Shown in pieces: positions 5,801-12,025 of a DNA stretch of 12,025 bases. Numbering within the stretch: position 1 is the first letter of the stretch; the number at the start of each line of letters is the position of its first letter. The notes under the pieces are model-generated. The model worked only from the letters and a program-made list of their open reading frames with translations. It was not told where the DNA came from and did not search any database. The stretch is from Clostridia bacterium. Lineage in GTDB: Bacteria; Bacillota; Clostridia; Oscillospirales; Butyricicoccaceae. The stretch lies in assembly GCA_017407765.1 (NCBI GenBank), contig JAFQVZ010000297.1, positions 1-12,025 on the forward strand, given 5' to 3'. The position numbers and the translations under genes were made by a program.

Positions 5801-6859
5801 TTACTGGGCCTTGCCGCGGCTGACTATGGGTCGGCATGCGGTTATTTCTTCACCGTCGGAGTAATAAAGCTCGTCATAAAGGTTGACGGTAGCACAGCAG
5901 TGGCCGGGAATGACCATGACTGTATCTCCAACCTTGAAGTTATGCTCGCCATAGAAAGATGTGTGTTCCTCGCTGAGGGATACATCATCATAATCCCAGC
6001 CGAGCACCTGAGGAGGCCCCTGATCGGGGGATATGCTCTTGATGCCCGCATCGATGACGAAGCGGCCCTTGCCTGCCGAAATGACGGTGGCAGCGACGAA
6101 GAGGGCGTTTTCAAAACCGACTTCCATGGGGCGGTAGGCCCTGTCCATAAACATGAAGGAGCCGGCCTGAAGCTCGGTGTATACGGTATCCTCTGCTTTG
6201 AGATAGGATGTGCCGGTGCTGCCGCCGCTGACATTCTCGCTCTTTATGCCGCGTGATTCGAGGAAGGCGATGAGCTCCTTAAGGCGAGCCTCATTGCCCA
6301 GGGTGGTCTTTTCGCGATATGCTCGGTCGTATTCATGGGCAAGATTTCCGGCATAGGCCTGAATGCCGCCGTATGTGACGCCGGGAAGGCTGTTTGCCAG
6401 CCATGCCAGCTCGCAGAAGAATTCAAAATCGTTTACACCGCAGCGGTTCATGCCCATTTCGAGCTCGACATAAACATTGACGTTGGTGCCGGCAAGGCAT
6501 GCGGCATCGGATATGGCCTTGAGGTTATCGGCATCGTCGACACAGACGGTAAGATGGCATCTTCCGGCAAGATGTGCCATTTTGGCTATCTTGGAGGGCT
6601 GCACCACCTGATTGGCGATCAGGATATCTTTGATGCCGTAATTTGCAAGGTCTTCGGCCTCCGACAGCTTCGAGCAGGTTATGCCCTTGGCTCCTTTTGC
6701 GATCTGAAGGGCGGCAATGTAGGGGCTTTTGTGGGTTTTATAGTGTGGACGCAGCCGGGGATGCTTTCCCTCAAGCATAGAGAGCATCCTGTCGAGGTTG
6801 CGTTCCATCGTCTTTTCCATAACTACAAGGGCGGGGGTCTCAAGGTCGCGTATCTTCAT
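5801..6859 (-). CDS. PLP-dependent D-serine dehydratase / D-threonine aldolase family enzyme
   Basis: This 352-residue protein has the alanine-racemase-like barrel of the DSD1/D-threonine aldolase family, which acts on D-hydroxy amino acids. RPHYKTHK (37-44) holds the expected PLP lysine, Lys41. YVELEMGMNRCGV (130-142) and the phosphate-binding SGGSTGT (211-217) follow. Near the C-terminus IPGHCCATVNLYDE (317-330) contains the H-x-C pair (His320, Cys322) that binds a divalent metal, zinc in characterised D-serine dehydratases, near the active site. D-serine dehydratase (pyruvate and ammonia), D-threonine aldolase (glycine and acetaldehyde) and D-3-hydroxyaspartate aldolase cannot be separated by sight. 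The ATG overlaps the end of nnrD by 20 bp and its GGAGG lies inside that gene, which suggests translational coupling. Confidence 0.87.
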   Translation of the reverse strand: MKIRDLETPALVVMEKTMERNLDRMLSMLEGKHPRLRPHYKTHKSPYIAALQIAKGAKGITCSKLSEAEDLANYGIKDILIANQVVQPSKIAKMAHLAGRCHLTVCVDDADNLKAISDAACLAGTNVNVYVELEMGMNRCGVNDFEFFCELAWLANSLPGVTYGGIQAYAGNLAHEYDRAYREKTTLGNEARLKELIAFLESRGIKSENVSGGSTGTSYLKAEDTVYTELQAGSFMFMDRAYRPMEVGFENALFVAATVISAGKGRFVIDAGIKSISPDQGPPQVLGWDYDDVSLSEEHTSFYGEHNFKVGDTVMVIPGHCCATVNLYDELYYSDGEEITACRPIVSRGKAQ

Positions 6860-7739
6860 CTCGTATTTCCTCCAGTTCCTTTAATATATAAGGTATCTCA
6901 TTTATAATATCGCTTGGCAGCATCCCATATCGTCCCAGCCTGCTTGCGGCTCGTCTTCCTGCGGCGCTGTGAACATAAACGCCCAGCACAGCGGCATCTT
7001 CGGCAGGCAGACCCTGAGCCAGAAAGGATGCGATGCATCCCGCAAGGACATCTCCGCTGCCGCCTTTGGCAAGGCCCGAATTGGGAGCATCCAGCAGATA
7101 GCGGGCATTGTCTGATACTATATTTGTCGCGCTGCTTTTGGCCGCTATGACTGCACCGCTTATTTTATGCAGATGTTCGGCGCTTTCGCAGGGGTCATTT
7201 ATTACGGCGGCTCGGTCTTTGGCGATAAGGCTTGCAAGTTCGCCGAGATGAGGGGTGAGGACCGTGCCGGCCTTCCGGGCTCTTAGTGATGAGATATTAT
7301 CCTTCAGAGAGTTAAGGCCGTCGGCATCTATTACCATGGGTAATGGGCTGTTTTCAGAAAGACCGTCCATCAGGCTGCGGGTGTCTGCACTTATGCCCAT
7401 GCCGCATCCCGCAAGAATGGCAGTGGGGCGGGGAAGAGACAGAAGTCTGTTGGCATTGACCGATGCGATATGGCCGCCGGCATCCTCGGCAAGAGGAATA
7501 TATATCGGTTCCAGCATACGGTTTTGCGCCACCGATATGACCGAAGGCACCGAGGCCAGCATGACAAGGCCGACTCCGCACCTCAGAGCGGCCATGGCCG
7601 AAAGGCAGGCTGCCCCCGGCATATCACGGCTTCCGCAGACCGACAGAAGGGTGCCGAAAGTTCCCTTATGCCCCGAATCGGGGCGAGCGGGGAGAAGTGC
7701 TGATGCAAGTTTGGGGTTGACAATTATGGGTTCATGCAT
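6840..7739 (-). CDS. nnrD: ADP-dependent NAD(P)H-hydrate dehydratase
   Basis: This 299-residue enzyme corresponds to the YjeF C-terminal (CARKD) domain, which converts damaged hydrated NAD(P)H back to NAD(P)H using ADP. Family landmarks occur in order: HKGTFGTLLSVCGS with PGAA (24-44), GCGMG (111-115), VIDADGLNSL (136-145), LTPHLGEL (161-168) and the nucleotide/catalytic NSGLAKGGSGDVLAGCIASF (220-239, Asp230 the likely catalytic base). The epimerase domain (YjeF N-terminal), fused in many bacteria, is absent, so the epimerase would have to be encoded elsewhere. The ATG is the first of the frame, with AAGGGA about 11 nt upstream. It is the first gene of the minus-strand operon and overlaps the next gene by 20 bp. 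A TGG-TATAAT promoter lies 55 bp upstream. Confidence 0.92.
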   Translation of the reverse strand: MHEPIIVNPKLASALLPARPDSGHKGTFGTLLSVCGSRDMPGAACLSAMAALRCGVGLVMLASVPSVISVAQNRMLEPIYIPLAEDAGGHIASVNANRLLSLPRPTAILAGCGMGISADTRSLMDGLSENSPLPMVIDADGLNSLKDNISSLRARKAGTVLTPHLGELASLIAKDRAAVINDPCESAEHLHKISGAVIAAKSSATNIVSDNARYLLDAPNSGLAKGGSGDVLAGCIASFLAQGLPAEDAAVLGVYVHSAAGRRAASRLGRYGMLPSDIINEIPYILKELEEIRDEDTRP

Positions 7740-7793
7740 TATAATAAACTTCCCTTTGAAACAGATTTGTAATAAAATCGTCTACTGCAGTTG

Positions 7794-7802
7794 ATTATAC
7801 CA
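7794..7802 (-). promoter_or_regulatory. Extended -10 promoter of the nnrD operon
   Basis: The minus strand reads TGG-TATAAT (TATAAT at 7799-7794), a perfect -10 with a TGn extension. No good -35 is present. The same TGG extension occurs at 725-733. Confidence 0.6.
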
Positions 7803-7860
7803 CAATATATGTGAAAAAGGCAGAGAGACGGGCCGAATTTATATAAAAAAGCTATGCATT

Positions 7861-7897
7861 TTGACAGCTTGACCTGAAGGCGGGATTATGATATATT
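7861..7897 (+). promoter_or_regulatory. Promoter of the rpmG-secE-nusG cluster
   Basis: TTGACC (7869-7874) and TATATT (7892-7897) are 17 bp apart, each matching 5 of 6 consensus bases. An alternative is TTGACA (7861-7866) with GATTAT (7884-7889), also 17 bp apart. A start near 7904 would leave a leader of about 84 nt that contains a T8 run and a small hairpin, GCCTG-AACA-CAGGC (7928-7941). Confidence 0.6.
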
Positions 7898-7912
7898 GAT
7901 ATCACCTGTCAA
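7885..7912 (-). promoter_or_regulatory. Second, distal minus-strand promoter toward nnrD
   Basis: On the minus strand TTGACA (7912-7907) is followed after 16 bp by CATAAT (7890-7885), matching the consensus at 11 of 12 positions. It would give nnrD a leader of about 140 nt and physically overlaps the plus-strand rpmG promoter. Spacing is one base shorter than ideal. Confidence 0.5.
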
Positions 7913-7987
7913 GGGTCTTTTTTTTGTGCCTGAACACAGGCCGACTCTTTCAGGGAGGCAACAATAAATTAAGGAGGTGCCGCAACA

Positions 7988-8137
7988 ATGCGAGTTAAAG
8001 TCACACTTGCCTGCACAGAATGCAAGCAGAGAAATTACAACAGTATCAAGAACAAGAAGAACGATCCCGATCGTCTCGAAATGAACAAGTACTGCCCCTT
8101 CTGCAAGAAGCACACCGCTCACAGAGAGACACGCTAA
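7988..8137 (+). CDS. rpmG: Ribosomal protein bL33 (zinc-binding form)
   Basis: This 49-residue protein begins [12 protein letters not shown] and ends TAHRETR. It is a large-subunit ribosomal protein near the E site. Two Cys pairs, CTEC (9-12) and CPFC (36-39), form the zinc ribbon of the 'C-plus' type of L33; many bacteria also carry a cysteine-free copy used under zinc shortage. A strong AAGGAGGTG (7971-7979) lies 8 nt before the ATG. Its place just before secE-nusG is the classic Gram-positive arrangement. The secE gene follows after 30 bp. Confidence 0.96.
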   Translation: MRVKVTLACTECKQRNYNSIKNKKNDPDRLEMNKYCPFCKKHTAHRETR

Positions 8138-8167
8138 AAGCTGTCAACATTAGAAACGAGGTGCAAC

Positions 8168-8446
8168 ATGTCTGAGCAGAAAAAGAGCGTTCAGGAAAAC
8201 GCTCCCAAGAAGAGCGAGAAGAAGGCCGAGAACAAGCCCGGTTTCTTCACACGCGCTAAGAACACAGTTTCTAAGTGGATCAGAGATTTCCGCAGCGAAT
8301 GCAAGAAGATCGTCTGGCCTTCGAAGAAACACGTTATCAACAACACAATCGTTGTTATCGCAGTCGCTATTGTGTTCTGCATCCTGGTATACGTCCTCGA
8401 CGTATCCTTCGGCTTTGTCCGTGACACGATTGTAAAGCTTGTCTAA
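8168..8446 (+). CDS. secE: Preprotein translocase subunit SecE
   Basis: This 92-residue inner-membrane protein is the SecE part of the SecYEG channel. The first 25 residues are a charged, Lys/Glu-rich extension. The conserved amphipathic segment with the ECKKIVWPSKK signature (44-54) follows, then one transmembrane helix (about 59-80), as expected for the short single-span SecE of Gram-positive bacteria. GAGGTG lies 4-5 nt before the ATG. The nusG start follows 12 bp after the stop, so the two are co-transcribed and probably translationally coupled. Confidence 0.96.
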   Translation: MSEQKKSVQENAPKKSEKKAENKPGFFTRAKNTVSKWIRDFRSECKKIVWPSKKHVINNTIVVIAVAIVFCILVYVLDVSFGFVRDTIVKLV

Positions 8447-8458
8447 TAGGTGATCATA

Positions 8459-8986
8459 ATGGCTGAAGAAGCAAGATGGTATGTTATCCACACATACTCG
8501 AGCTACGAAAAAAAGGTAGCCGACACTATCAAGCAGTCCGTTAAGAACCGCGGTCTCCAGGAACTCATCCACGAAGTCACAATTCCCATGGAAACAGTGA
8601 CCGAGATCACAGATGAAGGCCCCAAGGAGGTCGAACACAAGCTCTTCCCCGGCTACGTTCTGGTCAAGATGATCATGAACGACGACAGCTGGTATGTAAT
8701 CCGCAACACACGCGGTGTTACGGGATTTGTTGGCCCTGCCTCCAAGCCCGTTCCCCTCACCGATGAAGAGGTCGCTTCCCTTGGCGTAGAAGCCAAGAAG
8801 GAGATCAAGCTCTCCTACGAAGTAGGCGACAGCGTCAAGGTCATCGACGGTCCCTTCGACGGCAACATCGGTACAGTAGCAGAGATCTCCATCCCCACCG
8901 AGACGGTTACAGTAAATGTAAGCCTCTTCGGCAGAGAGACTCCCGTCGAACTCAAGTTTAATCAGGTAGCTTCGCTTAGAAAATAA
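8459..8986 (+). CDS. nusG: Transcription termination/antitermination factor NusG
   Basis: NusG binds RNA polymerase at the clamp and tunes pausing and Rho-dependent termination; it also links transcription to translation. Starting from ATG 8459 it has 175 residues. The N-terminal NGN domain starts ARWYVIHTYSSYEKKV and contains FPGYVLVKM (63-71) and NTRGVTGFVG (83-92). The C-terminal KOW domain begins at EVGDSVKVIDGPFDG (121-135). I prefer the ATG because AGGTGA (8447-8453) is then correctly spaced; a GTG at 8450 in frame would add three residues and put the ribosome site inside the gene. Confidence 0.96.
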   Translation: MAEEARWYVIHTYSSYEKKVADTIKQSVKNRGLQELIHEVTIPMETVTEITDEGPKEVEHKLFPGYVLVKMIMNDDSWYVIRNTRGVTGFVGPASKPVPLTDEEVASLGVEAKKEIKLSYEVGDSVKVIDGPFDGNIGTVAEISIPTETVTVNVSLFGRETPVELKFNQVASLRK

Positions 8987-8999
8987 GAAGCAGCCTTTT

Positions 9000-9030
9000 G
9001 TAAGTGGGAGGGTTAAGAACCCACATTTAC
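9000..9030 (+). promoter_or_regulatory. Hairpin before rplK, candidate L1 autoregulatory site
   Basis: GTGGG (9004-9008) pairs with CCCAC (9020-9024). An outer helix GTAA (9000-9003) with TTAC (9027-9030) is offset by a two-base AT bulge. The 5' arm and loop start share GTGGGAGG-TTA with the hairpin before rplA. Free L1 represses the rplK-rplA mRNA in several bacteria by binding two short helices joined by an asymmetric loop; the shape fits, but binding is inferred. Confidence 0.45.
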
Positions 9031-9058
9031 CACATTTTTTATAGGAGGTGCAACGAAA

Positions 9059-9484
9059 GTGGCACAGAAAGTAACAGGTCTTATTAAGCTTCAGATCCCC
9101 GCAGGCAAGGCAACTCCTGCTCCCCCAGTTGGTCCTGCTCTCGGTCAGCATGGCGTCAACATCATGGCATTTACAAAGGAATTCAACGAGCGTACAAAGA
9201 ATGACGTTGGTCTTATCATCCCCGTCGTAATCACAGTTTACGCTGACAAGTCCTTTACATTCGTTACAAAGACACCCCCCGCAGCTGTCCTCATCAAGAA
9301 GGCATGCAACATCGAAAGCGGCAGCGGCGTTCCCAACAAGACAAAGGTAGCCGTTATCTCGAAGGAAGATGTTCAGAAGATCGCCGAGCTCAAGATGCGC
9401 GACCTGAACGCAGCAAGCCTCGAGGCTGCTATGAGCATGATCGCCGGCACAGCACGCTCGATGGGCGTCACAGTTGGTGAGTAA
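9059..9484 (+). CDS. rplK: Ribosomal protein uL11
   Basis: This 141-residue protein is the L11 subunit of the GTPase-associated centre, which contacts 23S rRNA and elongation factors and is the platform for thiopeptide antibiotics. The N-terminal domain carries [20 protein letters not shown] (14-33) and the C-terminal rRNA-binding domain ends [20 protein letters not shown] (115-134). The start codon is GTG at 9059, supported by AGGAGGTG (9043-9050) 8 nt upstream and by the canonical start xAQKVTG; no ATG is available. Of 11 Thr codons 10 are ACA. It is 72 bp after nusG. Confidence 0.97.
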   Translation: MAQKVTGLIKLQIPAGKATPAPPVGPALGQHGVNIMAFTKEFNERTKNDVGLIIPVVITVYADKSFTFVTKTPPAAVLIKKACNIESGSGVPNKTKVAVISKEDVQKIAELKMRDLNAASLEAAMSMIAGTARSMGVTVGE

Positions 9485-9533
9485 TTTTTACTCTGCCGAC
9501 CCCCTAACCATATAAATAACTAATTATTTTTTC

Positions 9534-9584
9534 GCGGCAAAAGAGAGCCGCTATGTGGGAGGATTATTCCGAAAAACCACTATA
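9534..9584 (+). promoter_or_regulatory. Structured leader before rplA, candidate L1 site
   Basis: Two hairpins lie between rplK and rplA. The first is GCGGC (9534-9538) with GCCGC (9547-9551). The second is GTGG (9555-9558) with CCAC (9577-9580), with an outer TAT/ATA helix offset by one bulged T. GTGGGAGGATTA (9555-9566) nearly repeats GTGGGAGGGTTA before rplK, which supports a common ligand, most likely L1. The second hairpin ends just before the AAGGAGG (9584-9590), so protein binding could block translation of rplA. Confidence 0.45.
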
Positions 9585-9600
9585 AGGAGGAAAACAACTC

Positions 9601-10296
9601 ATGCGCAGAGGTAAGAATTACGTAGAAAGCGCTAAACTTTTCGATCGCACAAAGCTTCACGATACAGAGGAAGCTATCGATGTTATGCTTCAGACAGCCA
9701 AGGCTAAGTTTGACGAGACAGTAGAAGTTCATGTCAAGCTCGGCGTTGACTCCCGTCACGCTGACCAGCAGGTCCGTGGCTCCATCGTTCTGCCCAACGG
9801 CACAGGTAAGAAGGTCCGCGTCCTGGTTTTCGCTAAGGGCGACAAGGCTGACGAGGCTCGTGCAGCTGGTGCTGACTATGTCGGTGATACTGACCTGGTC
9901 CAGAAGATCCAGAGCGAGAACTTCTTTGACTACGAAGTAGTCATCGCAACACCCGACATGATGGGTCTGGTTGGTCGTCTCGGCCGTGTTCTCGGCCCCA
10001 AGGGCCTCATGCCCAACCCCAAGGCTGGCACAGTTACAATGGATGTAACAAAGGCTATCAACGAGTCTAAGGCTGGCCGTATCGAGTATCGTCTCGACAA
10101 GACAAACATCATCCACTGCCCCCTCGGCAAGGTTTCCTTCGGCCAGGAGAAGCTCGTTGAGAACTTCAACGCTCTGCTCGGCGCTATCGTAAAGGCTAAG
10201 CCCGCAGCTGCTAAGGGTCAGTACATCCGTTCTTGCGTCGTAGCTTCCACAATGGGCCCCGGCGTTAAGATCAACCCCGCTAAGCTGTCCAACTAA
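9601..10296 (+). CDS. rplA: Ribosomal protein uL1
   Basis: This 231-residue protein forms the mobile L1 stalk that guides deacylated tRNA out of the E site, and in many bacteria it represses its own mRNA. The family signature [20 protein letters not shown] lies at about residues 125-144. The N-terminal [16 protein letters not shown] and the C-terminal [11 protein letters not shown] are typical. AAGGAGG lies about 10 nt before the ATG. It follows rplK after 116 bp of structured leader. No terminator follows; a separate promoter for rplJ begins 26 bp downstream. Confidence 0.97.
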   Translation: MRRGKNYVESAKLFDRTKLHDTEEAIDVMLQTAKAKFDETVEVHVKLGVDSRHADQQVRGSIVLPNGTGKKVRVLVFAKGDKADEARAAGADYVGDTDLVQKIQSENFFDYEVVIATPDMMGLVGRLGRVLGPKGLMPNPKAGTVTMDVTKAINESKAGRIEYRLDKTNIIHCPLGKVSFGQEKLVENFNALLGAIVKAKPAAAKGQYIRSCVVASTMGPGVKINPAKLSN

Positions 10297-10321
10297 TTTT
10301 AGTTTACAGCAAAAAATTATA

Positions 10322-10350
10322 TTGACAGTCTGATTGACTTTTGATATAAT
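10322..10350 (+). promoter_or_regulatory. Full-consensus sigma-A promoter for rplJ-rplL
   Basis: TTGACA (10322-10327), a 17-bp spacer and TATAAT (10345-10350) match the housekeeping consensus at all 12 positions. A TGn extension (10342-10344) is also present. It gives rplJ-rplL a transcription unit separate from rplK-rplA, starting near 10357 at the L10 leader. Confidence 0.88.
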
Positions 10351-10356
10351 ATCTTT

Positions 10357-10480
10357 GTTGTCCAAAGACCGCAGGAGAAAGTAAACGGCTTGAGCCGTCC
10401 TGCCGAGGATGCGCACAAGCTACATTTATGTGTATTTTCGTGCCTCTGCGTCTTTGGATGCAGAGGCACTTTTTCTTTGC
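10357..10480 (+). ncRNA. Ribosomal protein L10 leader RNA
   Basis: The segment matches the L10 leader in layout and in its conserved core. A first strand, GACCGCAGGAGAAAG (from 10367), is answered by CGTCCTGCCGAGGATG (10397-10412), forming the GCAGG/CCTGC stem flanked by a purine-rich loop where the L10(L12)4 complex binds. A terminator hairpin ends the leader. In characterised Gram-positive leaders, excess L10-L12 complex favours termination. Boundaries are approximate. Confidence 0.85.
10440..10478 (+). terminator. Attenuator of the L10 leader
   Basis: GTGCCTCTGC (10440-10449) pairs perfectly with GCAGAGGCAC (10460-10469), followed by TTTTTCTTT. It sits 14 nt upstream of the rplJ ribosome site, where conditional termination would lower rplJ-rplL expression. 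Confidence 0.9.
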
Positions 10481-10507
10481 AAAATCTACACGGAGGTGAA
10501 AACCAGA

Positions 10508-11035
10508 ATGCCTAACGCTAAGGTACTGTCTGAGAAGCAGGCAATCGTCGCTTCGATGGCTGAACAGATGAGAAACGCAAAAGCCGGCGTATTCGTTGAC
10601 TATAAGGGCATCACAGTTGAGGCTGATACAAAGCTTCGTGCTGACATGCGCGCCAACAACGTCGAGTATTCTGTCGTTAAGAACACACTGACACGTTTTG
10701 CTGCTAAGGAAGTTGGTTTCGACGAGCTCGATTCTATCCTGAACGGTACAACATCTCTCGCAATCAGCATGGAAGATCCCATCGCTCCTTGCAGACTGGT
10801 CGGTGACTTTATCAAGAAGAACCCCAAGGCTACATTCGCCGTTAAGGGCGGTTTTGTAGAGGGTAAGGTTGTTGATGTTGAAACAATCATGGCCCTGTCC
10901 GAGCTGACAAACAAGAACGACCTGATCGCTACTGTCCTCGGCACCCTGAACGCTCCCATCGCTGCATTTGCTCGCGTTATCAACGCTATTGCTGAGCAGC
11001 AGGGCGCTCCCGCAGCTGAAACTGCAGCTGAATAA
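10508..11035 (+). CDS. rplJ: Ribosomal protein uL10
   Basis: This 175-residue protein anchors L7/L12 dimers to the ribosomal stalk next to L11. It shows the typical order: the N-terminal MPNAKVLSEKQAIV; FVDYKGITVEADTKLRADMR (29-48), the rRNA-binding region; VVKNTLTRFAA (56-66); and a C-terminal helix (about 145-165), the L12-binding spine, ending in an Ala-rich tail. The start is ATG 10508, 9 nt after GGAGGTG (10492-10498). An in-frame ATG at 10409 would run through the leader and attenuator and is rejected. L10 with L12 is expected to bind its own leader and limit its synthesis. The rplL gene follows after 40 bp. Confidence 0.97.
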   Translation: MPNAKVLSEKQAIVASMAEQMRNAKAGVFVDYKGITVEADTKLRADMRANNVEYSVVKNTLTRFAAKEVGFDELDSILNGTTSLAISMEDPIAPCRLVGDFIKKNPKATFAVKGGFVEGKVVDVETIMALSELTNKNDLIATVLGTLNAPIAAFARVINAIAEQQGAPAAETAAE

Positions 11036-11075
11036 TTAAAAAAGACTTAAAGTTATATTTTGGAGGTAAATCAAA

Positions 11076-11450
11076 ATGGCTAGCGAAAAGATTACAGCTA
11101 TGATCGAAGAAGTTAAGAATCTCACAGTTCTGGAGCTCTCCGAGCTCGTTAAGGAACTCGAGGAGACATTTGGTGTTTCCGCTGCTGCTCCTGTTGCTGT
11201 TGCAGCTCCCGGCGCTGCTGCTGCTGCTGTTGAAGAGCAGACAGAGTTCACAGTAGTCCTGAAGGCTGCTGGCGCTAACAAGATCAACGTTATCAAGGTT
11301 GTTCGTGCTATCACAGGTCTCGGCCTGAAGGAAGCTAAGGAGCTCGTAGACGGCGCTCCCAAGAACGTTAAGGAGAACGTTGACAAGGCTACAGCTGACG
11401 ACATCGCTAAGCAGCTCACAGAGGCTGGCGCTGAAGTCGAGGTTAAGTAA
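11076..11450 (+). CDS. rplL: Ribosomal protein bL12 (L7/L12)
   Basis: This 124-residue stalk protein recruits translation GTPases. The N-terminal dimerisation helices (about 5-33, [20 protein letters not shown]) are followed by an Ala/Pro/Gly-rich hinge (about 35-52). The C-terminal factor-binding domain follows (KTxEFxVxL-type start at about 54, then [20 protein letters not shown]). GGAGGT lies 8 nt before the ATG. It is the last gene of the unit; a terminator follows 25 bp after the stop. Codon use is strongly biased (GCT, ACA, AAG), as expected for the most abundant ribosomal protein. Confidence 0.98.
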   Translation: MASEKITAMIEEVKNLTVLELSELVKELEETFGVSAAAPVAVAAPGAAAAAVEEQTEFTVVLKAAGANKINVIKVVRAITGLGLKEAKELVDGAPKNVKENVDKATADDIAKQLTEAGAEVEVK

Positions 11451-11475
11451 TTTAACTTATTCTAAAGCCAATAAA

Positions 11476-11511
11476 ATGCTCGGCCTCACGGCCGGGCATT
11501 TTTCTTTTTAT
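11476..11511 (+). terminator. Rho-independent terminator after rplL
   Basis: ATGCTCGGCC (11476-11485) pairs with GGCCGGGCAT (11490-11499), with one G-T pair and a TCAC loop, followed by TTTTTCTTTTTA. It closes the ribosomal cluster. Confidence 0.92.
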
Positions 11512-11521
11512 ATATGAAAAT

Positions 11522-11556
11522 GGCCCTCTTCGGTTAATTTATAACCAAAGAGGGCC
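11522..11556. terminator. Long-stem terminator between converging genes
   Basis: GGCCCTCTTCGGTTA (11522-11536) pairs with TAACCAAAGAGGGCC (11542-11556), 15 bp with a single C-A mismatch and a 5-nt loop. It lies 6 bp beyond the stop of the minus-strand acetyltransferase. On that strand ATTTTCA follows; on the plus strand TGTTTTTTA follows. It can act for the acetyltransferase and as backup for rplL. Confidence 0.85.
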
Positions 11557-11562
11557 TGTTTT

Positions 11563-12025
11563 TTATGTTCTTTTTCTGATCACACAGCAGGTGCCTTCGG
11601 GTTCAAATCCTACCCGGGCGGCAGTTTTACATGAGCCGATATTGGTCGTATGGCAGCCCCACACGGGTTCTTTGCCTACCGACATTACATAATGAACCAT
11701 AAAGCTGGCCAGCAGCACAGCGAGACCTTTTCCACGATGGTCGGGACAGACCTCGATACCGATGTCGATCTGTTTGCGGCTTATTGCGGAAGTGAATGCC
11801 CATGCAACGGGAGCTCCGTCATATATTGCGCAGAATCCGCGTCCCTTGGATACGAATTGCTCGGTGTCGTTCCAGAAGGAAGCCGGAACGATACGTCCAT
11901 CAAGTTTGTCGATAACCTTTTCATCCAATTCTGCAAGGGTGTAACCTGCAGGGGCGGGGAAAAGGCCGCAATGTCCGCTGTGGCTGAACAAAGTCCTTTC
12001 TTCAATAACCAGGTCTTCTTTAGCA
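11563..12025 (-). CDS. GNAT acetyltransferase, 5' end beyond the window
   Basis: At least 153 residues are visible and the frame stays open to the window edge (preceding residues AKEDLVIEERTLFSHSGHCG), so the true start is outside. The C-terminal half is a GNAT domain: IDIGIEVCPDHRGKGLAVLLAS-like motif A with the acetyl-CoA loop HRGKGLA, then a CHTTNIGSCKTAARVGF-type segment. The layout, with an N-terminal arm and a W-x-C-x(3)-N pattern, resembles the GNAT_acetyltran (ZbpA/zwittermicin-resistance-related) family. The acceptor is unknown. A TTG within the frame at 11991 is only an internal codon. It converges on rplL, with two terminators between them. Confidence 0.8.
   Translation of the reverse strand, partial: AKEDLVIEERTLFSHSGHCGLFPAPAGYTLAELDEKVIDKLDGRIVPASFWNDTEQFVSKGRGFCAIYDGAPVAWAFTSAISRKQIDIGIEVCPDHRGKGLAVLLASFMVHYVMSVGKEPVWGCHTTNIGSCKTAARVGFEPEGTCCVIRKRT

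Noticed and set aside
7953..7972. Possible leader peptide after GGGAGG upstream of rpmG
   Set aside because: The only codons at the right distance are ATA-AAT-TAA; no ATG, GTG or TTG start.
8138..8167. tRNA gene between rpmG and secE (as in some bacteria)
   Set aside because: The gap is only 30 bp and carries just the secE ribosome site.
8150..9151. 333-codon antisense frame opposite secE-nusG-rplK
   Set aside because: It crosses three conserved genes and their ribosome sites, and its composition is that of reversed coding sequence.
9508..9520. AT-rich TATAAA before rplA as a promoter
   Set aside because: No -35 element at 16-18 bp; rplA can be transcribed from rplK, and the base composition alone explains the match.
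9580..10416. 278-codon antisense frame opposite rplA
   Set aside because: Codon-bias shadow with no ribosome site, covering the rplJ promoter.
10409..10507. N-terminal extension of L10 from ATG 10409
   Set aside because: It would translate the L10 leader and attenuator; the family start MPNAKVLSEK follows GGAGGTG at 10492.

Overview
The window looks like a chromosomal segment of a strictly or largely anaerobic Gram-positive bacterium, most likely a clostridium of the Ruminococcus/Oscillospiraceae type. That placement is inferred from an anaerobic (class III) ribonucleotide reductase-type gene with NrdR boxes, strong GGAGG ribosome binding sites, a four-cysteine L33 upstream of secE-nusG, an L10 leader, and marked ACA (Thr) and CCC (Pro) codon preference in the ribosomal genes. 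No rRNA or marker gene fixes the species.

Layout. 1-397 holds a 182-bp direct tandem repeat (two full copies plus the end of a third, cut by the window edge). The repeat includes the last 18 codons of the next gene. 340-600 (minus) is a small protein resembling the C-terminal glycyl-radical segment of NrdD, behind a promoter with two NrdR boxes. 787-2082 (plus) is an M20-family amidohydrolase with ribosomal-protein-like codon use, ending at a strong terminator. 2231-4079 (plus) is a membrane-anchored polysaccharide-deacetylase-like protein followed closely by a GNAT acetyltransferase. A perfect 32-bp palindrome then serves as terminator for both converging units.

7739-4124 (minus) is a four-gene operon: ADP-dependent NAD(P)H-hydrate dehydratase (nnrD), a PLP enzyme of the D-serine dehydratase/D-threonine aldolase family, a prolyl-iminopeptidase-like alpha/beta hydrolase and a nucleoside phosphorylase. 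The order suggests metabolite repair and salvage, but no single pathway joins them.

7869-11510 (plus) is the translation/transcription cluster rpmG-secE-nusG-rplK-rplA-rplJ-rplL. It shows several control points: a promoter before rpmG that overlaps an opposite-strand promoter, two related hairpins before rplK and rplA that may be L1 operators, and a consensus promoter plus L10 leader and attenuator before rplJ. The cluster stops at a terminator after rplL. Instead of rpoB, a GNAT-type acetyltransferase (11563 to the window end, minus, incomplete) follows in the opposite orientation.

The most unusual part is the left end. A compact, hairpin-rich 182-bp unit is repeated at the 3' end of the NrdD-like gene, and each copy carries that gene's tail with only synonymous differences. 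It may be a tail-restoring insertion or cassette array.
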